This document shows positions 1 through 13,300 of a DNA stretch of 64,000 nucleotides, piece by piece. A program made the position numbers and the translations under genes. The stretch's first letter is position 1. Every line of letters starts with the position of its first letter. Origin of the DNA: Mesocentrotus franciscanus (Eukaryota; Echinodermata; Echinoidea; Camarodonta; Strongylocentrotidae); the NCBI GenBank assembly GCA_037976565.1, contig CP137680.1, positions 29,719,694-29,783,693 of the forward strand, read 5' to 3'. The notes under the pieces were generated by a model. The model was not told the origin of the DNA. It saw nothing but the letters and a program-made list of their open reading frames with translations, and did not search any database.

Positions 1-94
1 AAAAAAAAAATCTTAAAAAAAAAAAAAAATACGAGCGGGCCGAAAATGAGGAGCGGGCGGTCGAGGACAACCAAATGATTTTTTTTTTTTGGCC
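1..94. mobile_element. Harbinger-like MITE, one end only
   Basis: Nearly identical to 51106-51215, the terminal part of a complete element at 50250-51215. It carries the A-rich block, the GAGCGGGCGG segment and the terminal GTCCTCGA/AACCAAATGAT...GGCC end. It is cut by the window start. The sequence after GGCC continues a second repeat (95-232), so this copy is inserted inside that repeat. Confidence 0.7.
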
Positions 95-232
95 TAGTTT
101 TACATACTTTTTCAAAAATTCATAACTTTCTTATTAGTTATCCGATTTTGCTCAAACTTTTTTTGATTGGTTTGTCTGATTTTTCTGCTTTTATTGAAAG
201 AAAGTTATTTTTGGAGTGGACTTGCCCTTTAA
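95..232. mobile_element. TTAA-flanked MITE, right terminal part
   Basis: Matches the right arm of the element at 51487-53672 (region 53535-53672) and the inverted arm at 63200-63310. It ends GGAGTGGACTTGCCC followed by TTTAAA, keeping the TTAA that flanks this family. Its left part is replaced by the Harbinger-like element at 1-94. Confidence 0.65.
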
Positions 233-2532
233 ACATGAATACTCATTGGGGTGAAAAATAGATACAAAAGCATTCTGACTCGTGGCTAATTCATGCACAT
301 GTTTTCATTAACTTTCTAAAGAATTGCAAGATAATATAAACACATCATAACTTGGCACAGTTACTTTTGATCCATACTGCATAAAATTCAAGGAAGGGCA
401 GAGGGAAGGGGTAGAGGTAATCTGCCAATGTGTCACATTGTCATGTTGAATACATGATAAACCTCAGCCAAATAGAGAACTATTGTTACACATGTCATGT
501 ATAACATACATGTGTACATGTACACTGTACACTGTACATGTAGTTATTGATAGTGCAATGACAGCTGCATTCAATACACATGCTGCATGCAATCAACCAC
601 ATTTCGAAAGCTTTCAATGGTCAAATGTAATTAATCTAGAGTACAGTACATGCATGTTCTCAATTTGTAGACTCCTGGAGAATTATTAATTTGAAAGCTA
701 CTCTTTGTTAATACTGTATTAGGATTATTTTAAATCACATTTCGAGCAGTCTTCGGCATATATATGTAGACATGATTTGTAAATAATTGATATATAAATG
801 TATGTATGTGTGGCATTGTGTGCATATACATGATCAGTTTTATACACTATTTCACTTTTTTTTGTATACATCATGCAAATGAAGATTGCACTTCATTTAG
901 TCTAGTGGATTTTAATTAGAGTGGCAGAGATGTAGTGAAAGTACATGTACATGAGAAAAAAAAAGATTGAAATCTAACAGCCTTACTCATTCAGCGTTTG
1001 CAGTTGGAACGTGGCAAGGCGCATAAGTACATGTATGCAGTAAATCTTGTGCTTGCCAGTATATTGCCAGTACAGTAATATCAATGTGTTACTGTACTGG
1101 CAATGTCACAGTCAGCTATAATAAATTTAACTTTGATTCTGTTTCAAGTTCTCTTATTAACCTATGATGGAACTGCTGTTTTACAATATAAGTTTGCATC
1201 ATATTTCGCTTTACGCTTGACAATTTTCATTCATACAAGAAATTGTTACGACTTTTCTGAAGCTGAGTTATACATTGCACTAAGCACAGATTTATTTTTG
1301 TTTATCTGATCCGGGGTGTAAGATGTCTTTGAGAGCAGACATGAGTCTGTATTTGAATGCAATGAGAGGATGACTAAAACTTAAAAGCAGAAGTGTTTAG
1401 GCCAAATAACAAAAATTAAGAATTTCTCGTCCCTGCCCCCCTCATTTTTGGCCGCCGCCTCCTTTTTTTACTATTTATTATTCAGAAAAAGCCCTCCCCA
1501 AAAAGCCCCCAAAAAAAGCAAAAAGAAAGCCCACCCCGTGATATAAATTTTGTATAAATAGCTTCTAAAGTGATACAAATCATTTGTTTTGTCATACATT
1601 GCATCAGTATACATGTATAGTACTCAGATCACAACATCTGTGAATGCTTGGCCAGCTATAATTAGCTTGGCAGCCATCTTGCAAAAAAATAGCAAAACAG
1701 TAAATAGTAATGCCCTGCCTCCTCCTTTTTTTTAAAAGTCCGGACGAGAAACACGTTATTTTTGTTATTTGACCTTTAATACATGAGCCTTCGGAATCTG
1801 AGCCTTTTTTCCCTTTAATGTAAAGATGATCTCTAGAGTAGGAACTTCCTACTACGTATCTACAGTGTATCTTGTATCCATTGTAATCATGTTACTGTCT
1901 TCGGTAATGATTGATGGTTGGATGATTGTTTACCCTTACATGTGTTACCTGACAACCTGGTGATTGATGCCCTCTAAATTTACACTACATGTATCGTTCA
2001 CAATAAAGACTGTACATCTATGACACCTGGTAATACATGTATATCATGACATCATCTGTGGAGATACTACCCATATGGACATAGCTGGAACTCATTCTTA
2101 TATGTACAATGTATTTGGATTTTGGAAAGATTCCTATTTTGTCTTTTGTTGTTGTTGTTGTTGTTGTCTTCAATCTGTATGTTATGAGCCCTACAATCTA
2201 CATGCACAGTGTACAAGTAGATTCACGCCCCCCCCCCCTGCATACTTCAGCTTAAAAGCATACAAATACAAATTAATGTGTATTTATAATGTTGCCTTGA
2301 GAGATTATTGATGGTTTGCTGTGAAAGGTTGGCAGGTTTGCAGGCATGAGGTATCAGCTTTTGCCTCTAAATAAATAAATATCACAGTGACAGTAATGTG
2401 AGGTCTGAGATAATTGTAGACTAACTGCATGTACATGTATTTTAGATTTTATAGACGATCTTTGCTTGGCGAAAAGTTGTTTCTTAATTTTTCAAAAATC
2501 TAATCTGTGCCTCCAGACTACAAATTAGTCTC
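233..2532. other. Non-coding, no gene recognised
   Basis: No exon-like conserved reading frame is visible; the short ORFs here look like chance. It is rich in TACATGTA-type palindromes, for example around 510-540. It contains a (TTG)n run near 2147-2167 and a C run near 2230. A TTAGTCTC at 2525-2532 is the left target duplication of the next element. Confidence 0.5.
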
Positions 2533-2992
2533 TTGGACCCCGTTCTCATTCACTTCGTTGGAGCGTTCTAACTAAGACCCGTTCCTCAGGAGCGGTTCTT
2601 AGGTGAGTGAGAACAGTCAAAGTGGTCCAGGAAGTGGACTTCTGGACCGCTCCAGAAGACCACCTCGGGAGGTGGTCTTGAGGAACGGGTCTTTTAAGAG
2701 CGGTTTGGAGCGCTCTAACGCGCGAGTGTGAACGGAAGCGTACTTTGAATGGAAGTGAGCTAGTGACGTTCCGCGCGAAACATGTAGTACGGTACATACG
2801 CTTAGTATTCCGCGGGCGAAAAATTTACCCGCTGACCTGAGCTGCCATAGCAACAAGACCACTTTGACTCGTGGAGCGGTTTGAGCCATAAAAAACTGGT
2901 CGGAGTGTGAACGCTTGCAAACCGTTCCTCAAGACCCGTTCCTCTGGAGCGGTCTAACTAAGACCACTTTCAAAGCGAGTGAGAACGGGGTC
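2533..2992. mobile_element. 460-bp MITE with GACCCCGTTCTCA ends and 8-bp TSD
   Basis: The inner ends are inverted: GACCCCGTTCTCATTC on the left and GAGTGAGAACGGGGTC on the right, with subterminal repeats of AAGACCCGTTCCTC and GGAGCGGT. TTAGTCTC occurs on both sides (2525-2532 and 2993-3000), an 8-bp target duplication. The element is GC-richer than its surroundings. Overlapping minus-strand ORFs inside it have no recognisable product. Confidence 0.75.
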
Positions 2993-3000
2993 TTAGTCTC

Positions 3001-3756
3001 AAAGATACTAGATCGTTCTCAGCTGATTCAAACTACAGAACTTGTTCTCTGAACTGTCAACTAGAAACTAGAGTACAATGCACATGCCAGTTTGTAATGG
3101 TTTCCTATATCCTATTCTGTAGTATTCAAATCACCTCATCAAGCACATATGCATGTACATGTATAACCTTGAAGCTTAGGATTGGCTACATGTACACTGT
3201 ACATTGTACATAAAAGTACACAAATATAAACTAAATTGTCTGAATAGGCCTACCTTGTATATGTATGTATTTAATTTTTAATGATTGTTGGACTGTTCAT
3301 GTTACAGTGTGATAGACTTAAGGTTTTTACAACTTCTGTGATTTCCTTTGATGTACACATGAAAGATACATGTATGTCATTTATACCATTGTAATCGTAG
3401 GAAAACATACAATATGGCTTTAAATGCATACGGACTGCGAGCTATTCATCACTTGGCCGGTGCACTTTTGGACTTAAATGTACATGTATTCCGTACATGT
3501 AGGCCTATACATGTATTTATAAATATTCTTGAGGAGGTGTACATGTGTATGTGGAAATAACATAATAAGTAGGTTTACATATTTTCTGCCTTTTACAGAC
3601 TTGTTCACTGTGTTTGCATGTAGGCCATTACCTGTACATAGCGACCTGGCTGTATTGTACGTGTTGACCTACGTTGTACATGTAGGCAACTTGGCATACA
3701 GTGTACATGTACATGTGTCCTGTATGCATCCTGTATTCAAGATCCACCTCCTTCCT
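3001..3756. other. Non-coding upstream of the phosphatase gene
   Basis: No conserved coding signal. It contains many TGTACATGTA strings. It lies just before the tandem repeat leading into the first phosphatase coding exon, so a promoter or 5' UTR exon could lie here, but I see no clear core promoter motif. Confidence 0.4.
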
Positions 3757-4255
3757 ATTGTGGCATACCAACTGTGTCACACCAACTGTGTCACATGTAC
3801 TCTTGTTTTTCAAATTCCTACTTTCATTTTATCCTGTTTACACGGTACGTAGGGATTGGTCAGACGTTACTGTGGCATACCCACTGTGTCAAATCTACTC
3901 TTGTTTTCTAATTCTTTTTTTCTTCTTCATTTTGTCATGTTTAATTAAAGGTAAAGATCGGTCAGACGTTACCGTTGCATACCCACTGTGTCAAATCTAC
4001 TCTTGTTTTGTAATTTCTCCATTTTATCCCGTTTAGAGGTAGAGATCGTTCTGACGTTTAATATTGTGGCATATTTACTGTGTCATACCTACTCTTGTTT
4101 TCTAATTCTTCCTTCTATTTTATCCTGTTTATAGTAGAGATCGTTTACCGTAGACGTTATTGTGGCATACCGACTGTGTCAAATCTTGTTTTCTAATTCC
4201 TTTTTTTTTCTTCTTCATTTTGTCATATTTCTAGGTAGAGATGGGTCAGACGTTA
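3757..4255 (+). repeat. Tandem repeat (88-102 bp units) overlapping the first phosphatase coding exon
   Basis: Units start near 3849, 3951, 4039, 4134 and 4235, each with a version of GTAGAGATCGGTCAGACGTTA followed by TGTGGCATACCCACTGTGTC and a T-rich tract. The last unit is the real acceptor and start: TTTCTAG, then GTAGAG, then ATGGGTCAGACGTTA. Earlier units keep the pyrimidine tract and often an AG but have ATC or ATT where the last has ATG. The array therefore multiplies the 3' splice site and start region of the gene. Confidence 0.8.
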
Positions 4256-4343
4256 TCCGAACCTGTCACTGCCAAAGAGACGTCGGGATGTGAGAACCAT
4301 CTTTGTAAGGTCGGTGCCTCCTGCATGCAGGGATGGCGAATCA
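4241..4343 (+). CDS. PP2C exon 1 (coding)
   Basis: Starts at the ATG 6 bases after an acceptor (CTAG at 4231-4234), so a 5' UTR exon must lie upstream. It encodes MGQTLSEPV through CMQGWRI and ends AATCA before donor GTATCC. Joined to 7327 it gives WRI-N-MED, the conserved PPM sequence. Confidence 0.92.
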
Positions 4344-7300
4344 GTATCCTTTCCAACATTCATTGTTTGTCTGTTAGTTAAGTGAGTTTTGATACAGAAG
4401 CTCTTTTGAAGCTTTCCAGAGCTTCCTGTTTGTACTATTAATCACAGTCGGCCTGAATCTTATGACCAGTGTGTACTAGTATATCTGTAAAGTGCATACA
4501 GACATTGTCAATTTATTAAGCGCTGTATAAACCCAGAATAATACGACAACTACTACGACTACGACTTCTACTACTACCACTACCACTACCACTACTACTA
4601 CCACTACCACTACCACTACTACTACCACTACCACTACCACTACTTCTTCTATAATAATAATCATCAACATCTTTATTATTATTATTATTTCTTTTTTACT
4701 GTTACTGTTAAAGGGATGTTTATACTTTCGAACAGTAGTGACATTCCATCAAAAGTGTGTGACATTGAGGTACATGTAACTAGTATTCTCTCTAACATGT
4801 TATTTGAGGGTAGCAAAATACAAATGACAAAACTAAATTTATTACCCAAATTGTACATGTACATATAGTAATTTTGCTTTAAGATTTTCAGTGCTTCCTT
4901 ATACCACAAATTTAGTAAGGGTAGAAAAATTGCAGTTGAGCGTCTCTCCCCCATTCATTTTAGAATTAATTTATGCACAATTCTTATAAGAGGAATAAAA
5001 ATATAAAAAAAACTCAAAACAGCTAATGCAATGTAATGCCTAGACTGATACTACCAATGTGATTAATTTGTAAATGTATTGCACAGATACCAATCTATGT
5101 ACTGTAAGTGGTTTTATAAGATTACTTTTCATACATGTCAATGCATAACTGTGATATGCACATGAATGTTTTTATCTCATTGTATTATACATACATGTAG
5201 GTGGATCTAGTATCTCTGTAACAGGTAAACAGGATATCTTAGGAGAGTAGGATCTCCTCTTCATACATGTATAGATGTTAATTAATAGGCTATTTTCTTA
5301 ATGTAACCAAATGTGCCTCGATACAAATGTTTTCATTCACCTGCTACAAATAATTGTATTTCAGTAGTCAGAATGCAAATTGCATATATTAGTGTTGTTA
5401 GGTAGGGCAAGCCATAATGTTTGTCCTGCCTAGCAACAACTAATGTATGCAATTGGAGAGCCAAATGGTACATACAATGTACAGTACATGTAATGTACAT
5501 GTCAATGTGGTATGCATTGAAAGTACAGTGGTGTATGTATGAATTGCCTTGAATGCAGCAGAAAAACAAATCACATGAAATGATTTCAAATTCTTTTGCT
5601 TCAACAGTTTGGAAAGTAAATGAAAAATTGGTTAAATGTAATTGGACCAATCTCCCAAGTATGGCATGTGGACATTCAATAATTATAACACTCTAGTACA
5701 GTAGCTGTGATGTATGATTATCTTATTAAAAAGTCCATGGTATGATCCATTGATCCACCATATTTCTTTCAAGGGTACAGGTCTAAGAGATAGACAGATG
5801 GACTTTAGTCTTTCATCAAATCAGGAAGCTCAAGATAGGTTCACATAACAGATCAAAGACTTTAAGTTTAGGCTGCAGTTTTAAACTTTGAACTTTGAAG
5901 TTATCTAAAAGTTAGGAACTGTGCTGAATCACTCGTTTCAAAACTTGAAGTTTACTTGAAGTTATATATTATGAGCAATCTTGAAGTTAGTGCAATAGTT
6001 ACAGTACATGTTCAAGCAGTAGGGGGTCCTCACTCGTCCTGCAATTATCTATACCTGGGTGGAGAGTGACAAAGTGTGAATTAATGTCTTGCCAAAAGAC
6101 GCTAGTGTGTGGCTGGGATTTGAACCCTCAACCCTTGGATTGAGAGTCAGGTGAATGAACCACCACACTTTGTTTAAGAGGGGATCGTTGTGTATTACTT
6201 TGAGGTTTTGCAAACTTAAAGTTTAAAACTATGATGCTCCTGTGTAGACATAGCTTCGATACCAAATCTGCAGTCAGTCAGTAATTGGTAGTTTGCCAAA
6301 GGTCAAGGTCTACTCTGTATATCATCAGGTATGCTTTGATGCTGCTGGCTGGAACAAACCCTCTCATTTTATACATCAATGGGACTTCAGGTCTTCAGCC
6401 AAATCATAATGGGGTCAAAGTCAATATTGATAACGGTTTGTTCTGTCACCATAATAACCCTGGGATAGCTAACCACAAGAATGAAATCAGAAAAATGTGC
6501 ATTCATTCACGTACTATGATTTGATGTTCATTCATGAAAAGAGTCATTATACAGTTTGTAGCTTTCTTGTAGTACAGATGGCAACGCTCTACAGCGATCC
6601 AAGTACTCGTATGTGTCCATTTTGGTAATGACTTCCTACTAGAACTGTTGAGCTATTGCTATTCCATTGAAATTTTCATTTTAAAAACACAAAATATTGT
6701 TTGGCTTTTACTGTAGAAGTTAGGGAAAATGGGGGGGGAGGGGCTGGTACCCTTGTTCTTGTATGTACATGTAGGCCTACATGTACCTGGGCATATGGGC
6801 CTATTGTTAGAATGGGGCTTTATTCATTTGCTATCATTGAATGAAATGTGATATTAAGGTTACTGGTGTAGTGGCTACTGAGTACTGACAGTAAAGGACT
6901 TTGTTTCATACTTGTGACCAAGGACTCAACTACTAATATACATATATGTACTTCCATGTTATTCTTGATTTATTTAGAGACATAAGTAATTCAGAAAGGC
7001 TACATCTAATATACATGAAGAACTTACTCTGTCCCTAGCATATATGTATCTTTGGGTCATTGTCTAATTTTGGAGATTAAAAAATAGAGAAAAAATAATG
7101 AAAGTGGTTTAATTGTGCATACATTACATGTACTGTTGTACATGTACTACACGTATGTGATTTGGGGAGATATTTTCTGAGTATGGTTCATACACATACT
7201 TGGGAGAAAAATGAATTTCTTTTGCGGCTGAGATATAGCCTACTGCCGCACAGTGTCTGTATTGTTTATTTGTCCCATTCATTGATTTTTGTGTGAGTTG

Positions 7301-10300
7301 TTGTCCCTTGACACATCATTAACCAGACATGGAAGATGCGCACACACAGATCCTTGCTATTGATGATGACAAGGATTCTGCTTTCTTTGCAGTGTATGAT
7401 GGCCATGGAGGTAAGAAATTAGGGAATAGAAGAATATCCCTGAATATATCCCACATACCAAGAATCTTGCAACATGATTGGTCTAAATGAAGTCACATGA
7501 CAAATGATAGATTTTTGCATATCTTGCCATTTTTAGTGAGTGATAGTAAAGACCTCAGTGATCTAGGGACTATCTTCCCTCATCTTCAGCTCAGAAAGAT
7601 AGCATAGCCCTGAGACCACCTCTGCAGTGATCCCATTGTAAGAGTAGTCGGTAATAATGTCCTTAATATGCTTGAATTTACCCTTGAATACTTATTGACA
7701 TTAACTTAATTTTTGTTGATGGGCTACTTATTCACATCTCTAAACATTTCTAAATATTATATCAATAATGATATTTTTCTATGATGTTACCATTATTATA
7801 TTGCTTTTGGGCGTTTATGTTTTTAATGTCATGTAAATATATGATTACTTTGTATAAAAACAGAGCTGCATGTCATGTAATAATAAACCAATTCAATTCA
7901 GTTGAATACATATATTTCATTATTCATCATTCTAAAAATCATATAACCTTTGTTCATGGCTCATTTGAGAATCTTTATAGAAAAATTGAGGTTTAATTGG
8001 ACATTGCTTCTATATGTTCTTGTTTTTGCCTACTTTTCTTGAAATTCCAAGAGCTTTTTCCTTTTTTTATAATTCTGTGTATATTTCACTGTTTTACTTA
8101 ATTCAATTGGCCATCTCCCAATACAACAAGTAAAAAAAACCCACTGTATGTACCAGTTTTACTTCACCAAATGAAAAGAAATAACTGAACTTTCACATTC
8201 TTGTACTCATGTGTTCAACCAGGGCCCCGTCTTATAAACAGTTGTGATCAATCACAACTTATTTGCGATCGATATCAATCGCAACTATGTACATAAGAGA
8301 TAGGGGACTGTAAACTTGTTCCGGATCAATTGCAACTCTTTATAAGACGGGGCCCTGTTCATCTCTATCAATTTTGTCTTTTGTCACTTTTGTCTTTGTA
8401 TCTGTTTTGTAGGAGCTAAAGTAGCTCAGTACGCAGGTCAACATCTGCATCGTAAGCTAGCCAACCAGTCAACGTACAAGAGAGGAGAAATCAGCCAAGC
8501 TATTAGAGAATCATTCTTAAAAATAGATGAAGATATGCTCAAAGGTAAGTAAACTCATTTTCTCTTGCTTTTATGGTGTAATCTATGTTACAATGTGATA
8601 CAATTATTGAATGCCCAGGAGTTTAATAACAAATTATATACGGGTACCGACAAATTCAAATTTTCTCGAGTGATGTTATATTTCACAGAGGCTTCAGGCC
8701 AGGGTTGAAATATAAATGCACAAGGGAATGATGATATGAATTATGCACTCAACACTTGTTATATGAAATTGAAATTATTTGTGATCTTATGCCTTGTTTT
8801 CTTCTCGAGTCATCCCTCTCTAAGAGATTCATGTCGCTTTCTCCATCAAATATGTGTGGCTTAGTCAATGCAAACAAAGGGTACGCGCACGTATATTTGG
8901 AGTATCTGCTTTAGTACAGATTCAGAAGACCTACATGTATAGTCTCAAATAAATTGAAAGTTGCTTTCAGATTATTTGCACTAAAAATCACTGGAAATCA
9001 TTAACAGAACATTAACATATCAGAAACCATGGATGGAGCGTATATGTGACATGTGATTTTTGTTTTATACAAGTAAAAGAAAATGAGAACATGTATGAAT
9101 TCAAGAACTCTCGTGTCAATTTCCGTTATGGTACCTGGGGGGTGTTTCACAAAGACTGAGATCGGCTTTAAGTTGGACTTAAATATGGCAGGCCGTTCAT
9201 GTCACTGTTTGCTCTCACCATTATGATCTTTAGAAAATATTTTTTCCTTCAATAATGAATTATCACAAAATATAAATTCTGTAGATTTTTTACCATGATT
9301 TGTACATCCCTTGAGAGACCAATGCCAGTAAATTGGTGAGAGCAAACAGTGGCATGAACGGCCTGCCATATTTAAGTCCAACTTAAAGCCGATCTTAGTC
9401 TTTGTGAAACACCCCCCAGAAATGGAGATTATCTGTTACAAGAGCAAGAGGCGAATCACTATTATTGGATGCTCAAGTTAGATGCACTTGTCCTGATTAC
9501 CATTGTAGGCCTTGATAGTAAATACATCTAGTGGAAAGTGGAAACATTCTACCTTATGCGGTACCCCACTTTTACTTACAAATTAACATGCGGCTTGACT
9601 ATGATATGAAATTGTTTTGGATATTGTGACAAATAAACGATGCATCACTTCACAAATTGCTGAGAAGCAATTTTGTTTCCCTACCATAGGGGCATTTACA
9701 CTGCATGCACAAACCCTGGGTTTTCTTACATTCAGAGTTTTGTCAGAAGTTGCTAGGCAACTACCCATAAACATGATGAAAAGCTTGAATTGAAAACCCA
9801 TCAGTGTGGTTTTTTGAAACTCCGGCCGAAACTCTGCTGAATTTTGCAGTGTAAATGCATGCTCTCAAAATTACTGGGGAATTATTCTAGCTTTCGTTCA
9901 TGTGAATTTCCTCATTTCTGCCCTATTTGAATTGCATAGAGAGCAGCGAGAAGTCGTGCATCCTCGCCACGCACCAAAAAACTCCACCAAAAACAGAATG
10001 AGCAAATACGTTTTAATATATAGGTTTTTTCAGTAGTGTGATTTCTCAAATGTTTTTTTTGGTGTAAACGGGCTCCATGATCCATTGCAATGAGAGAATG
10101 GATCTATGGAGAATGATTCACGAGGGAGATTACTTGCGGATTACTATCTGATCAAACAGAATCATGGTATTCCAGAGCAAAGGAGTTCACTAGAAAAAAG
10201 GGAATTTCCCCTTGAAATATATAATATACCATTGATCTGTCATGGCTGGCTATCATCAGTCTAGTAAATGTCAAGTGTCATCGGGTCTTTTCTTCTTATT

Positions 10301-13300
10301 TTGCCATGTAGTATATACTCCTTCATCACTTAACATCAATATAAAGGGTTTATTTTCTTGGCACTATTTTTTTATCTATTTGGCTATTTTATTCTCTAAG
10401 TGAATTCTATGTTGTTCACAATATTTTTTTTAATTCTCAATGTATTACTGCAACATCATGAGTACAGATCTATGTGATAAGAGCAACATTCCACAAACAA
10501 GCTATCTTTTGTACATAATGTTGACTGAAGCATGCATCATTACATGATACAGTCAAACACAGCCAACCATAATCTATAAATAACATACTCCTTTTATATG
10601 GGTGCTCATGTTGTGCATTGTCACCGTCTAGCACAAGCTATTGAAAATGAAATCAAACGAGCCCTTTTATTTCTCTTTTCGTTTTACCAGAGTTTGATTC
10701 AAGAGTCGAGAGGTGTTTTTTTAAATTTATATTTTTATGAACAAATTTGCCTGTCTTCAAAGTCTGATAATTTTTCCTTTATTGTCTGTTTGGCTAATGA
10801 AATGAAATTGCATCTGAGTATTGCATCTGAGCTACAGCTGGGGTAATAATATGATACTTTGTATTAAAGATACTATGTCCCTTTTGCAGCCAACATCAAA
10901 TTCTGTAGAACTTTGCAGGAATTATGAATATGTCATGTGTGACGTATCTGTGAAATTTAAACTTTAGCAGTGTCCTAATATTCAAATTATGCAAGGAAAC
11001 CTGTTTACTTGCTAGACTTCACTGTCAGACACTATTGAGTGACTGACTGGCTTTTTTCATCTTTGGTAATAACATACATAAAATGAGCTGTAAAGGGTAC
11101 ATGAGCATTTGTCTACATCAATAATCCACTTCTTCTAATGACCAAAATTAAACTGATTGAATCTTTGCGCAGCATAAAACGTATGACCATTCGGTACAAT
11201 GGTCTGAAAAATCAGACTATTACTTACTGGCTCTATAGCTCCTAAGTCGATTCGACAACTAATAGTCGTTATTTTACCACTTAAAGACATTTTCAAGCCC
11301 CTTTTTTTAAGGGAAGTTCTAAATTAGTATTGTCTTTCAAATGCCGTTGGAATTTAACCTTTTCATTTTTTTGGCCTGCAAATGGGACATAGTACCTTTA
11401 AGTGCAGTAGAGTATATACATATAGTGGATGCGCTTCATAAATAGACCTATTATTATTATTACATGTATGTAATCAGTGAAAGTGCTTTCATTTTTTTTT
11501 CTTCCAACCTTAATTATCGGCAGTTGCCAGTGTTACTACTTACCTGTACAAGATTTTATTTTTCCACGGCGGTCTTTACCGTGGCATATGGGAACAAGGT
11601 TTACAATGAGTGGGGCTGTAGAAATACTATTTAGATCTGACTAATTCCTTTTCTTCTTGATTCATTTCTAAAGATGAAGCGATGAAAGACGAACTAGCCG
11701 GTACAACAGCTCTAATCACTGTGATGAAAAATAATAAAATTTATTGTGTAAGTATTCTCTTTATATTCCAGTCATGTGCATCTAAGAGTACAATGAAACC
11801 TGTCTATAAAGACCACCCAAGGGAGACAAGAAAAGTGGTCTTTATAGGCAGGTGGTCTTTATGTACAGGTTCCTTCAGTACAGGTTTCAATGAGAAACCA
11901 TTTTCAAGGGAAACAAAAAATGTGGTCTTTGTAGACCGGTGGTCACTAAAGCAGTTTTGACTGTATCACTATTTATGATAATAAGTTTAGGGGTTGATAC
12001 TGAAATAAATTCATCACACTGGCTTAAAAGTTGTAGCACTTTATTTGAATGAAAAGTTGATACTTCATATATGTGGTGCATAATTAAATACTACCCGTAC
12101 AAAGGTATTCTTACTGCATCTCTCAAATAGCTTGGATTAGGTATCCAAGTTTTCAAAGAATGTCATCCTAGGAGAATCTATGCATATTTTGTATACCTAG
12201 GTAATCATTATAAATAAGATTCTCTTGTGGAAGAGAATCAATTCTGATAAGAACTGATATTCGAATAGTTCAATGAACTTTACTATTCTTTCGGAACTTT
12301 GGTAACATGTATATTCCAATTATAGATATGTACATAGAACACTTTAGAAATGAATAATTGATGATGATGCATTTTATCTTGACAGGGTAACGTAGGAGAC
12401 TCGTGGTGTAATGAGTATCAGTGGGCATGCAAAGCCGCTATCATTCGATCATAAACCAAGCAATGAGAATGAGAGTAAGAGGATAATAGCAGCTGGAGGA
12501 TGGGTAGAATTCAATAGAGTAAATGGTATGTTCATGAGCTGCAGTGATAAAGGAGATAAGGGCAGAGGGCACTGTACCACCCCCCTCAGACAGTTGCATT
12601 TTTCAAATATTTGTGAGCTTGTTTGGCTCAGTAGCGGTTCTAGAGGTTTTTTTTCTTCAAACCCCCCAAAAAAAAAAATAATAATAATAAAAAAAAAATC
12701 ATGAGGCACTTGTAGAAAATGAATGCAAGACCCCCTATCCCCCTAGAAGCCCCAGAAAAAAAAAAATAAATAAATAAATGAATAAAATAAATGAATAAAT
12801 GAAATGAAAAATATAAAATAAAGATAAATAGATAATAAGTAAATTTAAAAAATTGAAATAAATGAAAAATAATATTAAAAAAAAAAACCTTTCAGAACCT
12901 TTCCTGGTTTGGTTGGAATATCGTCATAGGTATCACAATGTAACAAAACCAATTGAAATCCTCTATGGAGAAGAACAGACATTTATTGCTGTCAGAATTG
13001 TCTTATGGAGTATCCTGCTTTCTTGAACAACTTGCAAATGTGTTCAGAACCTGGTAAGAATTTCTAAGAGTTTGTTAACAAGATCAGAATAGGAGTTGGA
13101 TTGACAGCTACATGACAGTATACCTCATATTTAGTTGGCTACAAGTGAATGATCAAGAACCATATTAGAAAAAAAAATGATGAAAACTACTAATGTCTAA
13201 AATAAATGTGCTGTCTATTCGTGAATTTCGATGAATGTGATACCAGGTACATGATGTTTCCTCTAAACTAATCCATGTGTTTGTGTTTTGTTTAGGAAAC

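Noticed and set aside
2546..2889. Two overlapping - strand ORFs of 83 and 90 codons
   Set aside because: Both lie inside a MITE with internal repeats; no conserved features.
4476..4670. Poly-valine ORF on the - strand
   Set aside because: Produced by the (ACT/ACC)n repeat; no gene context.
6100..6172. Functional tRNA gene on the - strand
   Set aside because: The A box is degenerate, the cloverleaf does not close, and the following body recurs elsewhere, so it is a SINE.
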